Source of the DNA: Aurantiacibacter luteus
GTDB taxonomy: Bacteria; Pseudomonadota; Alphaproteobacteria; Sphingomonadales; Sphingomonadaceae
Reading direction: 5' to 3'
DNA length: 64,000 bases
Assembly (NCBI RefSeq): GCF_001010945.1
Contig: NZ_LBHB01000002.1
Span: 124,001-188,000, forward strand
This document shows, in pieces, positions 1 to 8,453 of the stretch. Numbering within the stretch: position 1 is the stretch's first letter; each line of letters opens with the position of its first letter. Under the pieces are notes generated by a model, which searched no databases, was not told the DNA's origin, and was given only the letters and a program-made list of their open reading frames with translations. A program made the position numbers and the translations under genes.

Positions 1-37
1 CGCGCTGCCACAGCGGAATGGCGAACCAGGTCTTCAT
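1..37 (-). CDS. 5' end of a protein cut by the window edge
   Basis: Only the first 12 codons are inside the window. They read MKTWFAIPLWQR on the minus strand, and the ATG overlaps the dapE stop as ATGA, the usual sign of translational coupling. The basic-aromatic start followed by a hydrophobic stretch would suit a membrane protein; the N-termini of dicarboxylate/cation symporters look similar, but this is too short to assign. The gene probably forms an operon with dapE. Confidence 0.5.
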   Translation of the reverse strand, partial: MKTWFAIPLWQR

Positions 38-1185
38 GCTATTCCCCTCTCGGCGGCGAGTGCCGCCAGTGCGATCCGGCGATAGATTGCGGCAAGCGCA
101 TCGAGGTCGTCAAGCGCAACCGCCTCGTCGGTCTTGTGCATGGTGGCATTGACCAGGCCGAACTCGATCACCGGGGCGAGGTCCTTCAGGAACCGCGCGT
201 CGCTGGTGCCGCCCGTGGTGGAGAGTTCGGGCGCGATGCCTGTCTCGATCTCGATGGCCTCGGCAACCATGGACGAGAACGCGCCGGGGGGCGTGAGGAA
301 GCTCTCGCCGGAGATTACCGGGCGCGCCGAGCCGCCGTGTTTCTCGGCGATTGCGGCGACCTTCCGGCCCAGCTCGGCGCCCGTGTGCAAGTCGTTGAAG
401 CGGATCGATAGACGGGCGCTCGCCCGGCCGGGAATGACGTTGTGCGCCCGGTTGGGCACGTCGATCTCGGTGATCTCGAGGTTCGAGGGCTGGAACCAGT
501 CGTTGCCGTTGTCGAGATGGAGGGCATCCAGCTCGGCGAGGATCTTCACCAGCCGCGGCAGGGGATTGTCGGCGAGATGCGGATAGGCGACGTGGCCCTG
601 GCTGCCCGCGACATCAATCCACACGTTGACCGACCCGCGCCGCCCGATCTTCATCATGTCGCCCAGCCGGTTCACGCTGGTCGGCTCGCCGACGAGGATG
701 AGGTCGGGGATGTCGCCACGCTCGCGCATCAGGTCGATCAGCGCGCGGGTGCCGTGGAGCGCCGGGCCTTCCTCGTCGCCGGTGATGACGAAACTCAGCG
801 TGCCGGCCTTGGCCGGAATGCGCTTCACCGCCGCCGCCATCGCCGCTACCGCGCCCTTCATGTCCACCGCCCCGCGGCCGTAGAGGAGTTCACCGCGCAC
901 CACCGGCTCGAACGCATCGGCGGACCAACCCTCGCCCGGCGGGACCACGTCGACGTGGCCAGCAAAGGCGAAATGGCGCGAACCCTCCGGCCCGCGGCGG
1001 ATGGCGAAGAGGTTCTCGACCGCCTCCTCGTCGCTGCCCGGCGCGCCTTCACCGCGGGTGAAGCGGTGGATCTCGAAGCCCAGCGGCGCAAGGATCGCCT
1101 CGAGCACGTCGAACACCTCCCCGCGTGCGGGGGTGACGCTGGGCGCGGCCATCAGGCGCTTGGCGAAGTCTGCGGCTTGGCTCAT
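34..1185 (-). CDS. dapE: Succinyl-diaminopimelate desuccinylase
   Basis: Zinc-dependent M20-family amidohydrolase that removes succinate from N-succinyl-LL-diaminopimelate in the lysine/meso-DAP pathway in the cytosol. The 383-aa protein has the metal-ligand motif GHVDVVPPG (about 76-84), the bridging aspartate in GRGAVDMKG (about 103-111), the catalytic glutamate pair in TGDEEG and the C-terminal histidine in MHKTDE; all are intact and the length is normal. The open frame continues upstream through proline- and tryptophan-rich codons that do not belong to the family, so I place the start at the ATG giving MSQAADF (a second ATG lies directly before it). It is divergent from the cupin gene and overlaps the next minus-strand gene by 4 bases. 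Confidence 0.95.
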   Translation of the reverse strand: MSQAADFAKRLMAAPSVTPARGEVFDVLEAILAPLGFEIHRFTRGEGAPGSDEEAVENLFAIRRGPEGSRHFAFAGHVDVVPPGEGWSADAFEPVVRGELLYGRGAVDMKGAVAAMAAAVKRIPAKAGTLSFVITGDEEGPALHGTRALIDLMRERGDIPDLILVGEPTSVNRLGDMMKIGRRGSVNVWIDVAGSQGHVAYPHLADNPLPRLVKILAELDALHLDNGNDWFQPSNLEITEIDVPNRAHNVIPGRASARLSIRFNDLHTGAELGRKVAAIAEKHGGSARPVISGESFLTPPGAFSSMVAEAIEIETGIAPELSTTGGTSDARFLKDLAPVIEFGLVNATMHKTDEAVALDDLDALAAIYRRIALAALAAERGIA

Positions 1186-1214
1186 CATGCGCCAGCTAGC
1201 AGGAGAGTGCGCCC

Positions 1215-1664
1215 ATGCCCAAGCTCGATATCGAGGCCATCCCCCGGTCCAATGCCACGGGTTATCCCTCGCCTTTCGCCAAGGCGGTGGAGGGGCGCTG
1301 GTGGCGGCGGCTGGCACCGGCGGGCGGGCTGACGCAGATGGGCGCGAGCCACGTGGTGCTGAGGCCCGGCGCCTGGTCCTCGCAGCGCCATTTCCATCAC
1401 GGCGTGGACGAGCTTGTCGTCATGCTGGCGGGCGAGGCGGTGCTGGTCGAGGACGCGGGCGAAACCTTGCTCCAAGCCGGCGACGTCGCCGCCTGGGCCC
1501 GGGGCGAGCGCAACGGCCATGTGCTGCAGAACCGCTCGGGCGAGGACTGCGTGTTCGTCGCCATCAGCGCCGGCGATGCCCACGGGGACAGCGGCGAATA
1601 TCCCGACATCGATATGGTGTTCACCCCCGCGGGCTTTGCGCACAAGGACGGCACGCCCTGGTAG
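1215..1664 (+). CDS. Cupin domain-containing protein
   Basis: Protein of 149 aa with a single RmlC-like cupin barrel. The first cupin motif is visible as HFHHG followed about six residues later by the ELVVMLAGEA strand, and the second around GDVAAWARG and NGHVLQN. Two adjacent histidines and a downstream histidine could bind a divalent metal. Proteins of this type without further domains have varied or unknown roles (small-molecule binding, dioxygenase, isomerase), so no substrate is proposed. It stands alone, divergent from dapE with only 29 bases between the start codons, and ends 10 bases before the convergent GST gene. Confidence 0.85.
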   Translation: MPKLDIEAIPRSNATGYPSPFAKAVEGRWWRRLAPAGGLTQMGASHVVLRPGAWSSQRHFHHGVDELVVMLAGEAVLVEDAGETLLQAGDVAAWARGERNGHVLQNRSGEDCVFVAISAGDAHGDSGEYPDIDMVFTPAGFAHKDGTPW

Positions 1665-1674
1665 CTGCGCCCTG

Positions 1675-2340
1675 CTAGGCCTCCTGGCCGACCTCAAACT
1701 GCGAGATGGTCCACTCTTCGGCCAGCGCGCCGGCGATCCACGTCTGCATCCATTCGTGGTCCCAGATCGCCTCCATGTAGGCCTGCGCGAAACCGGGAAC
1801 GCCGATACCGTAGGTGACGAAGCGGGCAACGACGGGGGCGTAGAAGATGTCCGCCGCGCTGAAGGTGCCGAACAGGTAGGGACCGCCCTTGCCGAAGCGC
1901 GCCCGCGCCTCCGCCCACAGGCCGAGAATGCGCACGATGTCGGCCTTCGTCGCGTCCTGCAACTCCACCGCGAGCCGGGCGCGGATGTTCATGGGGCAGT
2001 TGCGCCGCAACGGCAAAAACGAGGAATGCATTTCGGCCACCATGGCCCGGGCCATTCCGCGCGCCTCGTCGGCCTTGGGCCAGAACCGGTCGCGGCCCAC
2101 CTTGTCGGCCAGGTATTCGAGCATGGCGAGGCTGTCCCACACCACTGTATCGCCATCCCACAGCACCGGCACCTTGCCCGCCGAGGGCTGGAATTCGCCC
2201 TGCTGCTGCTTCATCGCCTGCCAGTCGTCGCCGTCGATGTGGACCGTCAGCTCCTCGAACGAGAGCCCGCTCTGCTTGGCCGCCAGCCAGCCGCGCAGCG
2301 ACCAGCTGGAATAGTTCTTGTTGCCGATGATCAGCTTCAT
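1675..2340 (-). CDS. Glutathione S-transferase family protein
   Basis: Protein of 221 aa from the ATG giving MKLIIGNKNYSSWSL; the frame is open further upstream but without family-like sequence. The N-terminal thioredoxin-like domain (about 1-80) has the motif NKNYSSWSLR, typical of the bacterial GST group with a serine in the active-site loop, and a cis-proline segment KVPVLWDGD with the following D-S that binds the glutathione gamma-glutamyl group. An all-helical C-terminal domain follows (about 95-221) with FSAADIFYAPVV. Glutathione conjugation or reduction is expected; the natural substrate cannot be read from sequence. Confidence 0.9.
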   Translation of the reverse strand: MKLIIGNKNYSSWSLRGWLAAKQSGLSFEELTVHIDGDDWQAMKQQQGEFQPSAGKVPVLWDGDTVVWDSLAMLEYLADKVGRDRFWPKADEARGMARAMVAEMHSSFLPLRRNCPMNIRARLAVELQDATKADIVRILGLWAEARARFGKGGPYLFGTFSAADIFYAPVVARFVTYGIGVPGFAQAYMEAIWDHEWMQTWIAGALAEEWTISQFEVGQEA

Positions 2341-2558
2341 GCGTGTGCCTGCCCCTGTTGGCGCGGGTGGGTAACGGTTCATGCTGGGCCTGTCGAGCCT
2401 GAACAAGAGGCAGCAAAGTCGCTGGTCGAACGGCGCGCGTTATCCTTCCGGTTTGTTAACCATCCTATGCGAAGACCCGATTTCTCGCACCGGGCGAGGG
2501 CGATATTTCGAGAAGGCGAGGCGTGGTCGACAGCGACCTTCAAACCCGCAGGAAAGGC

Positions 2559-4835
2559 ATGCGCTACCAGCGCACCCGCCACGCATTGGCGGCGGGTGCG
2601 ATCGCCTTGGTCGTATATCTACTGACGCTGATGCAGCCGGTCGACCAGCTGATTTGGATTGCCCAGTCGCGCGCTGGGCAGACCGCCGCTTCGGGAGACA
2701 TTGTTTACGTCGGCTCCCGCCAGGACCTGGCCGATCCGCGCTATCCGGAGCGGCGGCGCGCGCTCGCAGAACTGGTAGGACGACTGGACAGTGCGGGCGC
2801 GAAAGCAATCTATGTCGATGCCGCTTTCGACCTGCCCTCGACCCCGGAAGCCGATGCTGCGCTCAATCGCGCCCTGCGGGCGGCACCGGGGCGCACCTTT
2901 CTCGTATCGAAAGTCGTTACTGCGCTCGACGGTACAGAGCAACTTGATCGCAGTATTCATGTCGTTGCCCAAGGGGTGCAAGAGGTCGGGACCAAGTCCC
3001 GGCAAAACTATCTCGGGTACGTTTGGTCGCAAACATTCTCGGTAACCGACGCGGGGATAAGGCTTCCCAGCACAAGTGCTTCGATGGCCGGAGTGCGCGG
3101 CAACTCGGCGGCCCAGTTCCCAATCAGTTACAATTTCGACCTGTCGACCATTCCCGCTCTCGAATTCGACGAGCTGGACTCGGGGAACGCCACCGATCTT
3201 GCCAGCTTGGCTGGAAAGACCGTGATCGTAGGCGACTTCGTGCAGAGCGGTGGGGCGAACATCCCGGGCCAGATCGCCATGCCCTGGTCCTATGTCGACA
3301 TCTATGCCGCCGAGACCCTGATGGCCGGGCGGACGAAACTTGTCTACCCGCTGGTCTCGCTCGCCATCGTCCTGGTCGCGCTGCTGGGCGCGACCCTGCT
3401 TCCCCGCCGCCGCCGCACACTCGCCTACTTCGGTATCGTGGTCGCCATCCCCGTTGCCCTCAACATCGCGGCGCAGCTGGGCGTGCGGGTTTATGGGGCG
3501 GATGCGCTGGCGATGCTGGCGATCTTCGCCCTGTTCCGCCTGCGCGCCCGGTGGGCGGCCAAATTCCAGCTGGTCGATGCCGAGACCGGCCTGCCCACCC
3601 TGGCCGCGCTCGAGAACGACGGCGAGGTGGCCGAGACCGTCCCGGCCATCGTGGTGGCCCGTATCCATCGGTTCGAGGAAGTGCGCCGGTCGCTGCCGCG
3701 CGACCTGCACGCCGAATATCTGCTGCGCATCACCGGACGCCTGAAGGCCGCGACGCGGGATGCGCGCATCTACCTCGGCCAAGGGCACATGATGGTCTGG
3801 ACGCTGGCGGAGAAGGACCCGGCCCTGCTGCGCGAACACCTCGAAGGTCTGCGCGCGCTGTTCTCCTCGCCGCTCATCGTCGGCGACCAGCAGGTGGATG
3901 TCGGCATTACCTTCGGTGTCGACATCAGCCCCAGCCCCAACGTCGCCCGGCGCGTGGCCTCGGCCGTGGCCGTGGCCGAAACCACCAACGAGACCTATGA
4001 GCCGATCGCGATTGCCGACACTGCGTCCGAAGAAGACCTGATCTGGAACATCTCGCTGCAGGCGCGTATCGACGCGGCTCTCGCGAGCAACGAAATCTAC
4101 CTCGCCTTCCAGCCCAAGGTGCTGATCCAGTCGGGCGAGATCGTCGGCGTCGAGGCGCTGGTGCGCTGGAACGATCCGGAGCGCGGGCAGATACCTCCCG
4201 ACAACTTCATCCGCCAGTGCGAGACCGCCGGCCGGATGAGCCAGCTGACCCGCTACGTCCTCGAGAAGGGGTGCCTGGCGGGCAATGCCTTCGACGAGGC
4301 CGGGCTGAGCATCCCCGTAGCGGTCAACATTTCGGCCACGCTTATCCACGAACGGCAGATCGTCGACATGGTGGCCGAGGTGCTCGACCAGACGGGCTTC
4401 GAGCCGCGCCACCTGACGCTGGAGATCACGGAGACCTATCGCATCTCCAATCTCGACCTCGCCGCCGGCGTGCTCCACGAACTCGCGGCGCTCGGCTGCA
4501 AGATATCGATGGACGATTTCGGCGTCGGGGCAGCCAGCCTCGAGGCGCTGCTGCGGCTGCCGTTCGACGAGCTCAAGATCGACCGGGCCTTCATCTCCCA
4601 GATGCTCGTCAACACCAAGGCCGAGGCGATCGTGAAATCGATCCTCGCCATGGGCAAAACGATGCGAATCGTGGTTATCGCCGAAGGTGTCGAGGACACG
4701 GGAACGTTAACGAAACTGCGCGAATCGGGCTGCATCGTGGCCCAAGGATTCGGGATCTCGCGCCCGGTGGACTTTGAAACAATTCTGAGAAATCATAACC
4801 TTGGCCACAGCGAAGCATTACGAAACATGGTTTAG
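2559..4835 (+). CDS. CHASE2 sensor with degenerate GGDEF and EAL phosphodiesterase domain
   Basis: Membrane-bound cyclic-di-GMP signalling protein of about 758 aa. Order: N-terminal membrane helix (about 8-28), periplasmic CHASE2 sensor domain (about 35-265), three membrane helices (about 270-345), a GGDEF-like domain whose signature is lost (GQGHMM where GGDEF is expected), and a full EAL domain (about 510-750). The EAL domain keeps EALVRW, VNIS, EITE, DDFG, KIDRAF and the glutamate in EGVED, so it should hydrolyse c-di-GMP, while the GGDEF part cannot synthesise it and may bind GTP as a regulator. I chose the ATG preceded by AGGAAAGG; an in-frame GTG lies 36 bases upstream. The CHASE2 ligand is unknown. 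Confidence 0.9.
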   Translation: MRYQRTRHALAAGAIALVVYLLTLMQPVDQLIWIAQSRAGQTAASGDIVYVGSRQDLADPRYPERRRALAELVGRLDSAGAKAIYVDAAFDLPSTPEADAALNRALRAAPGRTFLVSKVVTALDGTEQLDRSIHVVAQGVQEVGTKSRQNYLGYVWSQTFSVTDAGIRLPSTSASMAGVRGNSAAQFPISYNFDLSTIPALEFDELDSGNATDLASLAGKTVIVGDFVQSGGANIPGQIAMPWSYVDIYAAETLMAGRTKLVYPLVSLAIVLVALLGATLLPRRRRTLAYFGIVVAIPVALNIAAQLGVRVYGADALAMLAIFALFRLRARWAAKFQLVDAETGLPTLAALENDGEVAETVPAIVVARIHRFEEVRRSLPRDLHAEYLLRITGRLKAATRDARIYLGQGHMMVWTLAEKDPALLREHLEGLRALFSSPLIVGDQQVDVGITFGVDISPSPNVARRVASAVAVAETTNETYEPIAIADTASEEDLIWNISLQARIDAALASNEIYLAFQPKVLIQSGEIVGVEALVRWNDPERGQIPPDNFIRQCETAGRMSQLTRYVLEKGCLAGNAFDEAGLSIPVAVNISATLIHERQIVDMVAEVLDQTGFEPRHLTLEITETYRISNLDLAAGVLHELAALGCKISMDDFGVGAASLEALLRLPFDELKIDRAFISQMLVNTKAEAIVKSILAMGKTMRIVVIAEGVEDTGTLTKLRESGCIVAQGFGISRPVDFETILRNHNLGHSEALRNMV

Positions 4836-4862
4836 GCTTTACAAACAAACCTGGTTAACGCA

Positions 4863-4885
4863 CTCCTGTACCGTTGTAACAGGAG
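4863..4885 (+). promoter_or_regulatory. Hairpin that buries the ribosome site of the 16-codon ORF
   Basis: CTCCTGT (4863-4869) and ACAGGAG (4879-4885) form a perfect 7-bp stem with a 9-base loop. The right arm contains the AGGAG ribosome binding site seven bases before the ATG at 4893. If folded in RNA this would block translation of the tiny ORF until it is melted or bound. Confidence 0.5.
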
Positions 4886-4892
4886 ACTTGTT

Positions 4893-4943
4893 ATGGGTGG
4901 CGGTAGCATTTGGGACTGGCTGTTCGGCGGCAAGAGCTGCTGA
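4893..4943 (+). CDS. 16-residue peptide of unknown function
   Basis: ATG with AGGAG seven bases upstream, 16 codons and TGA. The peptide is MGGGSIWDWLFGGKSC: glycine-rich start, two tryptophans, one lysine and a terminal cysteine. It lies after the EAL gene and before a strong terminator, so it can be made from a read-through or an own short transcript. The stop codon sits in an 8-bp palindrome (4940-4957, CTGATCGG-GT-CCGATCAG). The start resembles the first residues of TatA (GSIWxW), but there is no membrane helix. No function is claimed; it may be a real small protein or a leader for the surrounding RNA structure. Confidence 0.45.
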   Translation: MGGGSIWDWLFGGKSC

Positions 4944-4964
4944 TCGGGTCCGATCAGAAAACGG

Positions 4965-4991
4965 AAAAGGGCGCCATTGGCGCCCTTTTTT
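4965..4991. terminator. Rho-independent terminator between the EAL gene/small ORF and engB
   Basis: GGGCGCC-att-GGCGCCC stem (4969-4985), flanked by A-tract and T-tract on the two sides, so it can stop transcription from both strands: the EAL/small-ORF transcript on plus and the yidC-engB transcript on minus. Confidence 0.85.
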
Positions 4992-5022
4992 GTGCGTGCA
5001 ACAGGCGAGCAGGTAGCTGGAT

Positions 5023-5676
5023 CTAGGCGCGCACGTCCGCCAGAATCGCCGCACGCAGCTCTGAAATGCCCATGCCCTTCTCAGCGCTGGTGCGGTGAAT
5101 TTCCGGATAGGCGGCGACGTGCTTGCGCGCCTCGGCCTCTACCTTGCCCGCAACCGCCTCCAGTTCGCTCGCCTTGATCTTGTCGGTCTTTGTCAGCACC
5201 ACGCGGTAGCCGACTGCCGCCTCGTCGAGCATCTTCATCATCTCGCGGTCGCTGTCCTTCAGCCCGTGGCGGCTGTCGACCAGAACCAGCGTGCGCTTGA
5301 GCGGGGCACGTCCGCGCAGAAAGGTGCGCACCAGACCACGCCATTTCTCGACCACCTTGAGCGGCGCCTTGGCAAAGCCGTAGCCGGGCATGTCGACCAA
5401 TCGGAACTGGGTCGGCTCACCGACCTCGAAGAAGTTTAGCTCTTGCGTGCGTCCCGGCGTCACCGATGCCCGCGCGATCGAGCGACGCCCCGTCACCGCG
5501 TTGATCAGCGAGCTCTTGCCCACGTTCGAGCGCCCGCAGAAGGCCACCTCCGGGAAATCGGGCTCGGGCAGGAATTTCAGCTGCGGGGCGGACAGCAGGA
5601 ATTCGACCCTGCCCGAAAACAGGCGCGCGGCTTCCTCGGCCAGCTCGGCCTCCGTGGCGTCGTCGGCCTCGCTCAT
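5023..5676 (-). CDS. engB: Ribosome biogenesis GTP-binding protein YihA/YsxC
   Basis: TRAFAC-class GTPase of 217 aa needed for large-subunit assembly. The G motifs are all visible: G1 GRSNVGKSS (about 48-56), the switch I threonine in TPGRTQ, G3 DMPG (about 95-98) and G4 TKTD (about 162-165). An N-terminal acidic extension of about 20 residues precedes the domain, common in alphaproteobacteria. Its ATG overlaps the yidC stop (ATGA), so it is the last gene of the run rpmH-rnpA-yidD-yidC-engB, all for ribosome and membrane-protein biogenesis. Confidence 0.95.
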   Translation of the reverse strand: MSEADDATEAELAEEAARLFSGRVEFLLSAPQLKFLPEPDFPEVAFCGRSNVGKSSLINAVTGRRSIARASVTPGRTQELNFFEVGEPTQFRLVDMPGYGFAKAPLKVVEKWRGLVRTFLRGRAPLKRTLVLVDSRHGLKDSDREMMKMLDEAAVGYRVVLTKTDKIKASELEAVAGKVEAEARKHVAAYPEIHRTSAEKGMGISELRAAILADVRA

Positions 5677-7430
5677 CCGGCTTCGGCCTTGGCGCGCTGC
5701 GCCTCACGCGCCTTTTCCTCTTTCTCCTTCAGCATCTGAGCCTTGAGCTGCGGATTGCGTGAATAGAGGAACCACTGCTGCGCCAACGTGAGGATGTTCG
5801 AGGTGATCCAGTAGATCAGCAGGCCGGCCGCGAACGGTGCCATCACGAACATCATCAGCCAAGGCATCAGCATGAAGATCTGCTGCTGCATCGGGTCCAT
5901 CGCCGCCGGGTTCAGCTTGAACTGGAGCCACATGGTAACGCCCAGCAAGACGGCCAGGATGCCGATGCCGAGGAAGCCGGGAGGCGTAAAGTCGAGCAGG
6001 CCGAACAGGTTGAGGATATGCGCCGGGTCGGGTGCCGACAGGTCCTTGACGTATAGGAACGGCTGGTGCCGCATCTCGATGGCGAGGCGCAGCACTTTGT
6101 AGAGCGCGAAGAAGATCGGGATCTGCAGGAAGATCGGCAGGCAGCCCGCCAGCGGATTGACCTTTTCCTCCTTGTAGAGCTTGGCCATTTCCTGCTGCAA
6201 CTGGACCCGGTCGTCCTTGTAGCGTTCCTGCAGTGCCTTCATCTTGGGCTGTACCGCGCGCATCTGCGCCATGCTGGTGAACTGCTTCTGCGCCACCGGG
6301 AACATCAGGAAGCGGATGATCAGCGTCAGGCAGATGATCGCCACGCCGAAGTTGCCGACGATGCCGAACAGGAAGATCAGGAGCTGCCACATCGGCCACA
6401 CGATGATGCCGAACCAGCCCCAGTCGATGGCGTTGTTGAAGCCCGCGACCCCGGCATTCTGGTAATCCGACAGGACCGAGCTTTCCTTCGCCCCGGCAAA
6501 CAGCCGCGTCGTGTTGCCGACGGTCGCACCGGCAGCCACGTTGACGGGATCGTAGAGCAGTTCGGCGCGGTAGAGCGAGGAGCCAAGGGGCCGCACCGAG
6601 CCCACGGCGTTCTCCCCGCCCCCGTCGATCATCGCGGACAGCCAGTAGATGTCGGTGAAGCCCACCCAGTCGGTGCCGTTACCGAAGCTGGCGCCACGCT
6701 CCTCGTCGACCTCGTCGTAATCCCAGTCGAAGTTCACGCCGTCGCCGTTCGCGGCGATGGGGCCGGAGTGGACGTTGAAGTTGCTGGGATCCGCGCTGAG
6801 GCTGGTGCGGGTGATGAAGCCGTAGGGCCGAAGGGCCACGGTGCCGTTGCCGCCGTTGTGCACGGCCTGCGCGACGGTGAGCATGTAGCGATCGTCGATG
6901 GAGAAGCGGGTGACGAAGCGCAGGCCCTGGCCGTTGTCCCATACCAGGGTGACGGGGGTATCCTGCGTCAGCCGCTCGCCTTCCAGCACGCGCCACACGG
7001 TCTGCGCGCCCGGCGTGGCAACCCCGTCTCCGGCCCATCCGAAGCGCGCGTAATGCTGTGCGGCGGTGCCGGCGGGCGAGAACAGGCGCACGGGGCCGCT
7101 GTCGCGCTCGACGCTCTGGCGATGGGTCTTGAGATCGATGTCGTCGATGCGCGCGCCCACGAGGTTGATCGAGCCGACGATTTCGGGCGCATCGATCGGC
7201 ACGCGCTGGCCGCCGGCAAGCGCGGTCTCGACATCGACCAGCTCGGCCGGCGCGACCTCGTCGCCGGCGTCGATGGCATTCTCGGCGCGCTCTGCCGGGA
7301 CGTCCTCGGCGCTCGCCGCCTCGGTAGGGGTCTCCACCTCGGGGTAGAAGGTGCGCATGGCGTAGTCCCAGCCGAACAGCAGGAGCGCGCTCAGCAGCAC
7401 CGCGAGAATGAGGTTGCGATTGTTGTCCAA
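5673..7430 (-). CDS. yidC: Membrane protein insertase YidC
   Basis: Inner-membrane insertase (585 aa) that works alone or with SecYEG. An N-terminal membrane helix (about 6-22, NLILAVLLSALLLFGWDY) is followed by the periplasmic beta-sandwich domain typical of Gram-negative YidC (about 60-330) and the conserved 60KD_IMP core of five helices (about 345-560), including the hydrophilic cytosolic hairpin with QKQFTSMAQMRAVQPK and the NPLAGCLP segment. The C-terminal tail is basic (KEKEEKAREAQRAKAEAG), suited to ribosome contact. Alphaproteobacterial order yidD-yidC-engB is preserved. Confidence 0.97.
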   Translation of the reverse strand: MDNNRNLILAVLLSALLLFGWDYAMRTFYPEVETPTEAASAEDVPAERAENAIDAGDEVAPAELVDVETALAGGQRVPIDAPEIVGSINLVGARIDDIDLKTHRQSVERDSGPVRLFSPAGTAAQHYARFGWAGDGVATPGAQTVWRVLEGERLTQDTPVTLVWDNGQGLRFVTRFSIDDRYMLTVAQAVHNGGNGTVALRPYGFITRTSLSADPSNFNVHSGPIAANGDGVNFDWDYDEVDEERGASFGNGTDWVGFTDIYWLSAMIDGGGENAVGSVRPLGSSLYRAELLYDPVNVAAGATVGNTTRLFAGAKESSVLSDYQNAGVAGFNNAIDWGWFGIIVWPMWQLLIFLFGIVGNFGVAIICLTLIIRFLMFPVAQKQFTSMAQMRAVQPKMKALQERYKDDRVQLQQEMAKLYKEEKVNPLAGCLPIFLQIPIFFALYKVLRLAIEMRHQPFLYVKDLSAPDPAHILNLFGLLDFTPPGFLGIGILAVLLGVTMWLQFKLNPAAMDPMQQQIFMLMPWLMMFVMAPFAAGLLIYWITSNILTLAQQWFLYSRNPQLKAQMLKEKEEKAREAQRAKAEAG

Positions 7431-7468
7431 GGTATCGATCCGTCGAAATTATGCGGGGCGGGCAGCCG

Positions 7469-7678
7469 TCAGGGCACCGGGTCCGGCCCGTGTCCCCCCC
7501 AGGGATGGCAGCGCAGTATACGTTTGAGGGCCAGCCATCCACCCCTCATTGCGCCGTGCTTCTCCAGCGCCTCGATGGCGTAGGCGCTGCACGAGGGGCT
7601 GTAGCGGCACGATGGCGGCAGAACGCGGCTGGGCCCTAGTTGCCAGCCGCGCGCGACGAGGATGAGCACGCGCTTCAC
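7469..7678 (-). CDS. yidD: Membrane protein insertion efficiency factor YidD
   Basis: Small protein of 69 aa with the family hallmark [15 protein letters not shown] and the later [13 protein letters not shown] segment. YidD sits at the inner membrane and raises the efficiency of YidC-dependent insertion. The ATG overlaps the rnpA stop (ATGA), and yidC begins 38 bases downstream, so the three are one transcription unit. Confidence 0.95.
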   Translation of the reverse strand: MKRVLILVARGWQLGPSRVLPPSCRYSPSCSAYAIEALEKHGAMRGGWLALKRILRCHPWGGHGPDPVP

Positions 7679-8049
7679 CGGCGCCTTCCGGGGCGCGGGC
7701 CGCGCCGGGGCGGATCGCCCTTGCCCGCCGCGGCGCGTTCGAGAGCGACACGCAGTTCCGCGCCCATCGCGGCGAAATCGCGCTCCACCCCGCCCTCGCG
7801 CCCGATCAGCACGTGATCGTGGTCGGCGAGACCCTGTTCGGGCAGCGCGGCGCGCAGCAGTTCGCGAAAGCGCCGCTTCATGCGGTTGCGGACGACCGCG
7901 TTGCCGATCTTCTTGGTGACCGTGACGCCGTAGCGCACGCCCTCGCCCCCGTTCGGCCGCGTCAACAGCACGAATCCCGGCCGCGCCACGCGCAGCCCCC
8001 GATTCGCCGACAGGAAATCGGCACGCCGGGTGAGGACGGAAATGGTCAT
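7675..8049 (-). CDS. rnpA: Ribonuclease P protein component
   Basis: Basic protein of 124 aa that binds the RNase P RNA and helps to cleave tRNA 5' leaders. The RNR signature is present as [16 protein letters not shown], preceded by the FVLLTRPN and [10 protein letters not shown] strands. The start chosen gives MTISVLTRR; an ATG three codons earlier (8058) is equally possible. The C-terminus is a basic, arginine-rich tail that runs into yidD with a 4-base overlap. Confidence 0.93.
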   Translation of the reverse strand: MTISVLTRRADFLSANRGLRVARPGFVLLTRPNGGEGVRYGVTVTKKIGNAVVRNRMKRRFRELLRAALPEQGLADHDHVLIGREGGVERDFAAMGAELRVALERAAAGKGDPPRRGPRPGRRR

Positions 8050-8071
8050 ACTGGCCATATAGACGCGAAAA

Positions 8072-8168
8072 CGGGCTCCGGAAGGAGCCCGCAAGGCCGA
8101 ACGGCCGCCCGCAGCGGGCGCAGCTTGCCTGCGCACCTAGCGAGGACGCTCACGCGGAGGCGTGAGCG
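8072..8168 (-). promoter_or_regulatory. Two strong hairpins between rpmH and rnpA
   Basis: On the transcript from rpmH to rnpA two perfect stems occur: CGCTCACGC/GCGTGAGCG (8147-8168, loop GGAG) and CGGGCTCC/GGAGCCCG (8072-8091, four-base loop). Neither is followed by a U-run, so they are more likely RNA processing or stability elements separating the abundant rpmH message from rnpA than full terminators. Confidence 0.5.
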
Positions 8169-8177
8169 CAATGCGAA

Positions 8178-8312
8178 TCAGGCGCAGAGCTTCTTGCGAC
8201 CGCGACGACGGCGGTTGGCAAGGACCTTGCGGCCACCCACGGTGGCCTTGCGGGCGAAGAAGCCGTGGCGGCGGGCACGCACGAGGTTGCTCGGCTGGAA
8301 AGTGCGCTTCAT
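8178..8312 (-). CDS. rpmH: 50S ribosomal protein L34
   Basis: 44-aa basic protein with the L34 signature [18 protein letters not shown] and the arginine-rich C-terminus [13 protein letters not shown]. The frame is open upstream, but the ATG giving MKRTFQ is the conserved start. It is the promoter-proximal gene of the rpmH-rnpA-yidD-yidC-engB unit. Confidence 0.98.
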   Translation of the reverse strand: MKRTFQPSNLVRARRHGFFARKATVGGRKVLANRRRRGRKKLCA

Positions 8313-8453
8313 GTCGAATACCTTGGAATAGTCGAATAAAAAGGGCCGCCGAAGGGGGCGGCCGCAATGGTCTGGCGCGCGCTTACGCAAATGGGATTGA
8401 CGAGTCAACCGCGCGCACTGGCCAATTGCGGGCGAAGCCGCGATAGTGAGCTC

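Noticed and set aside
2619-4478. 619-codon frame antisense to the CHASE2-EAL gene
   Set aside because: Shadow of a well supported gene, arginine/histidine/glycine-rich without domains.
4893-4943. TatA-like protein
   Set aside because: Only the GSIWxW start is similar; there is no membrane helix or amphipathic part.
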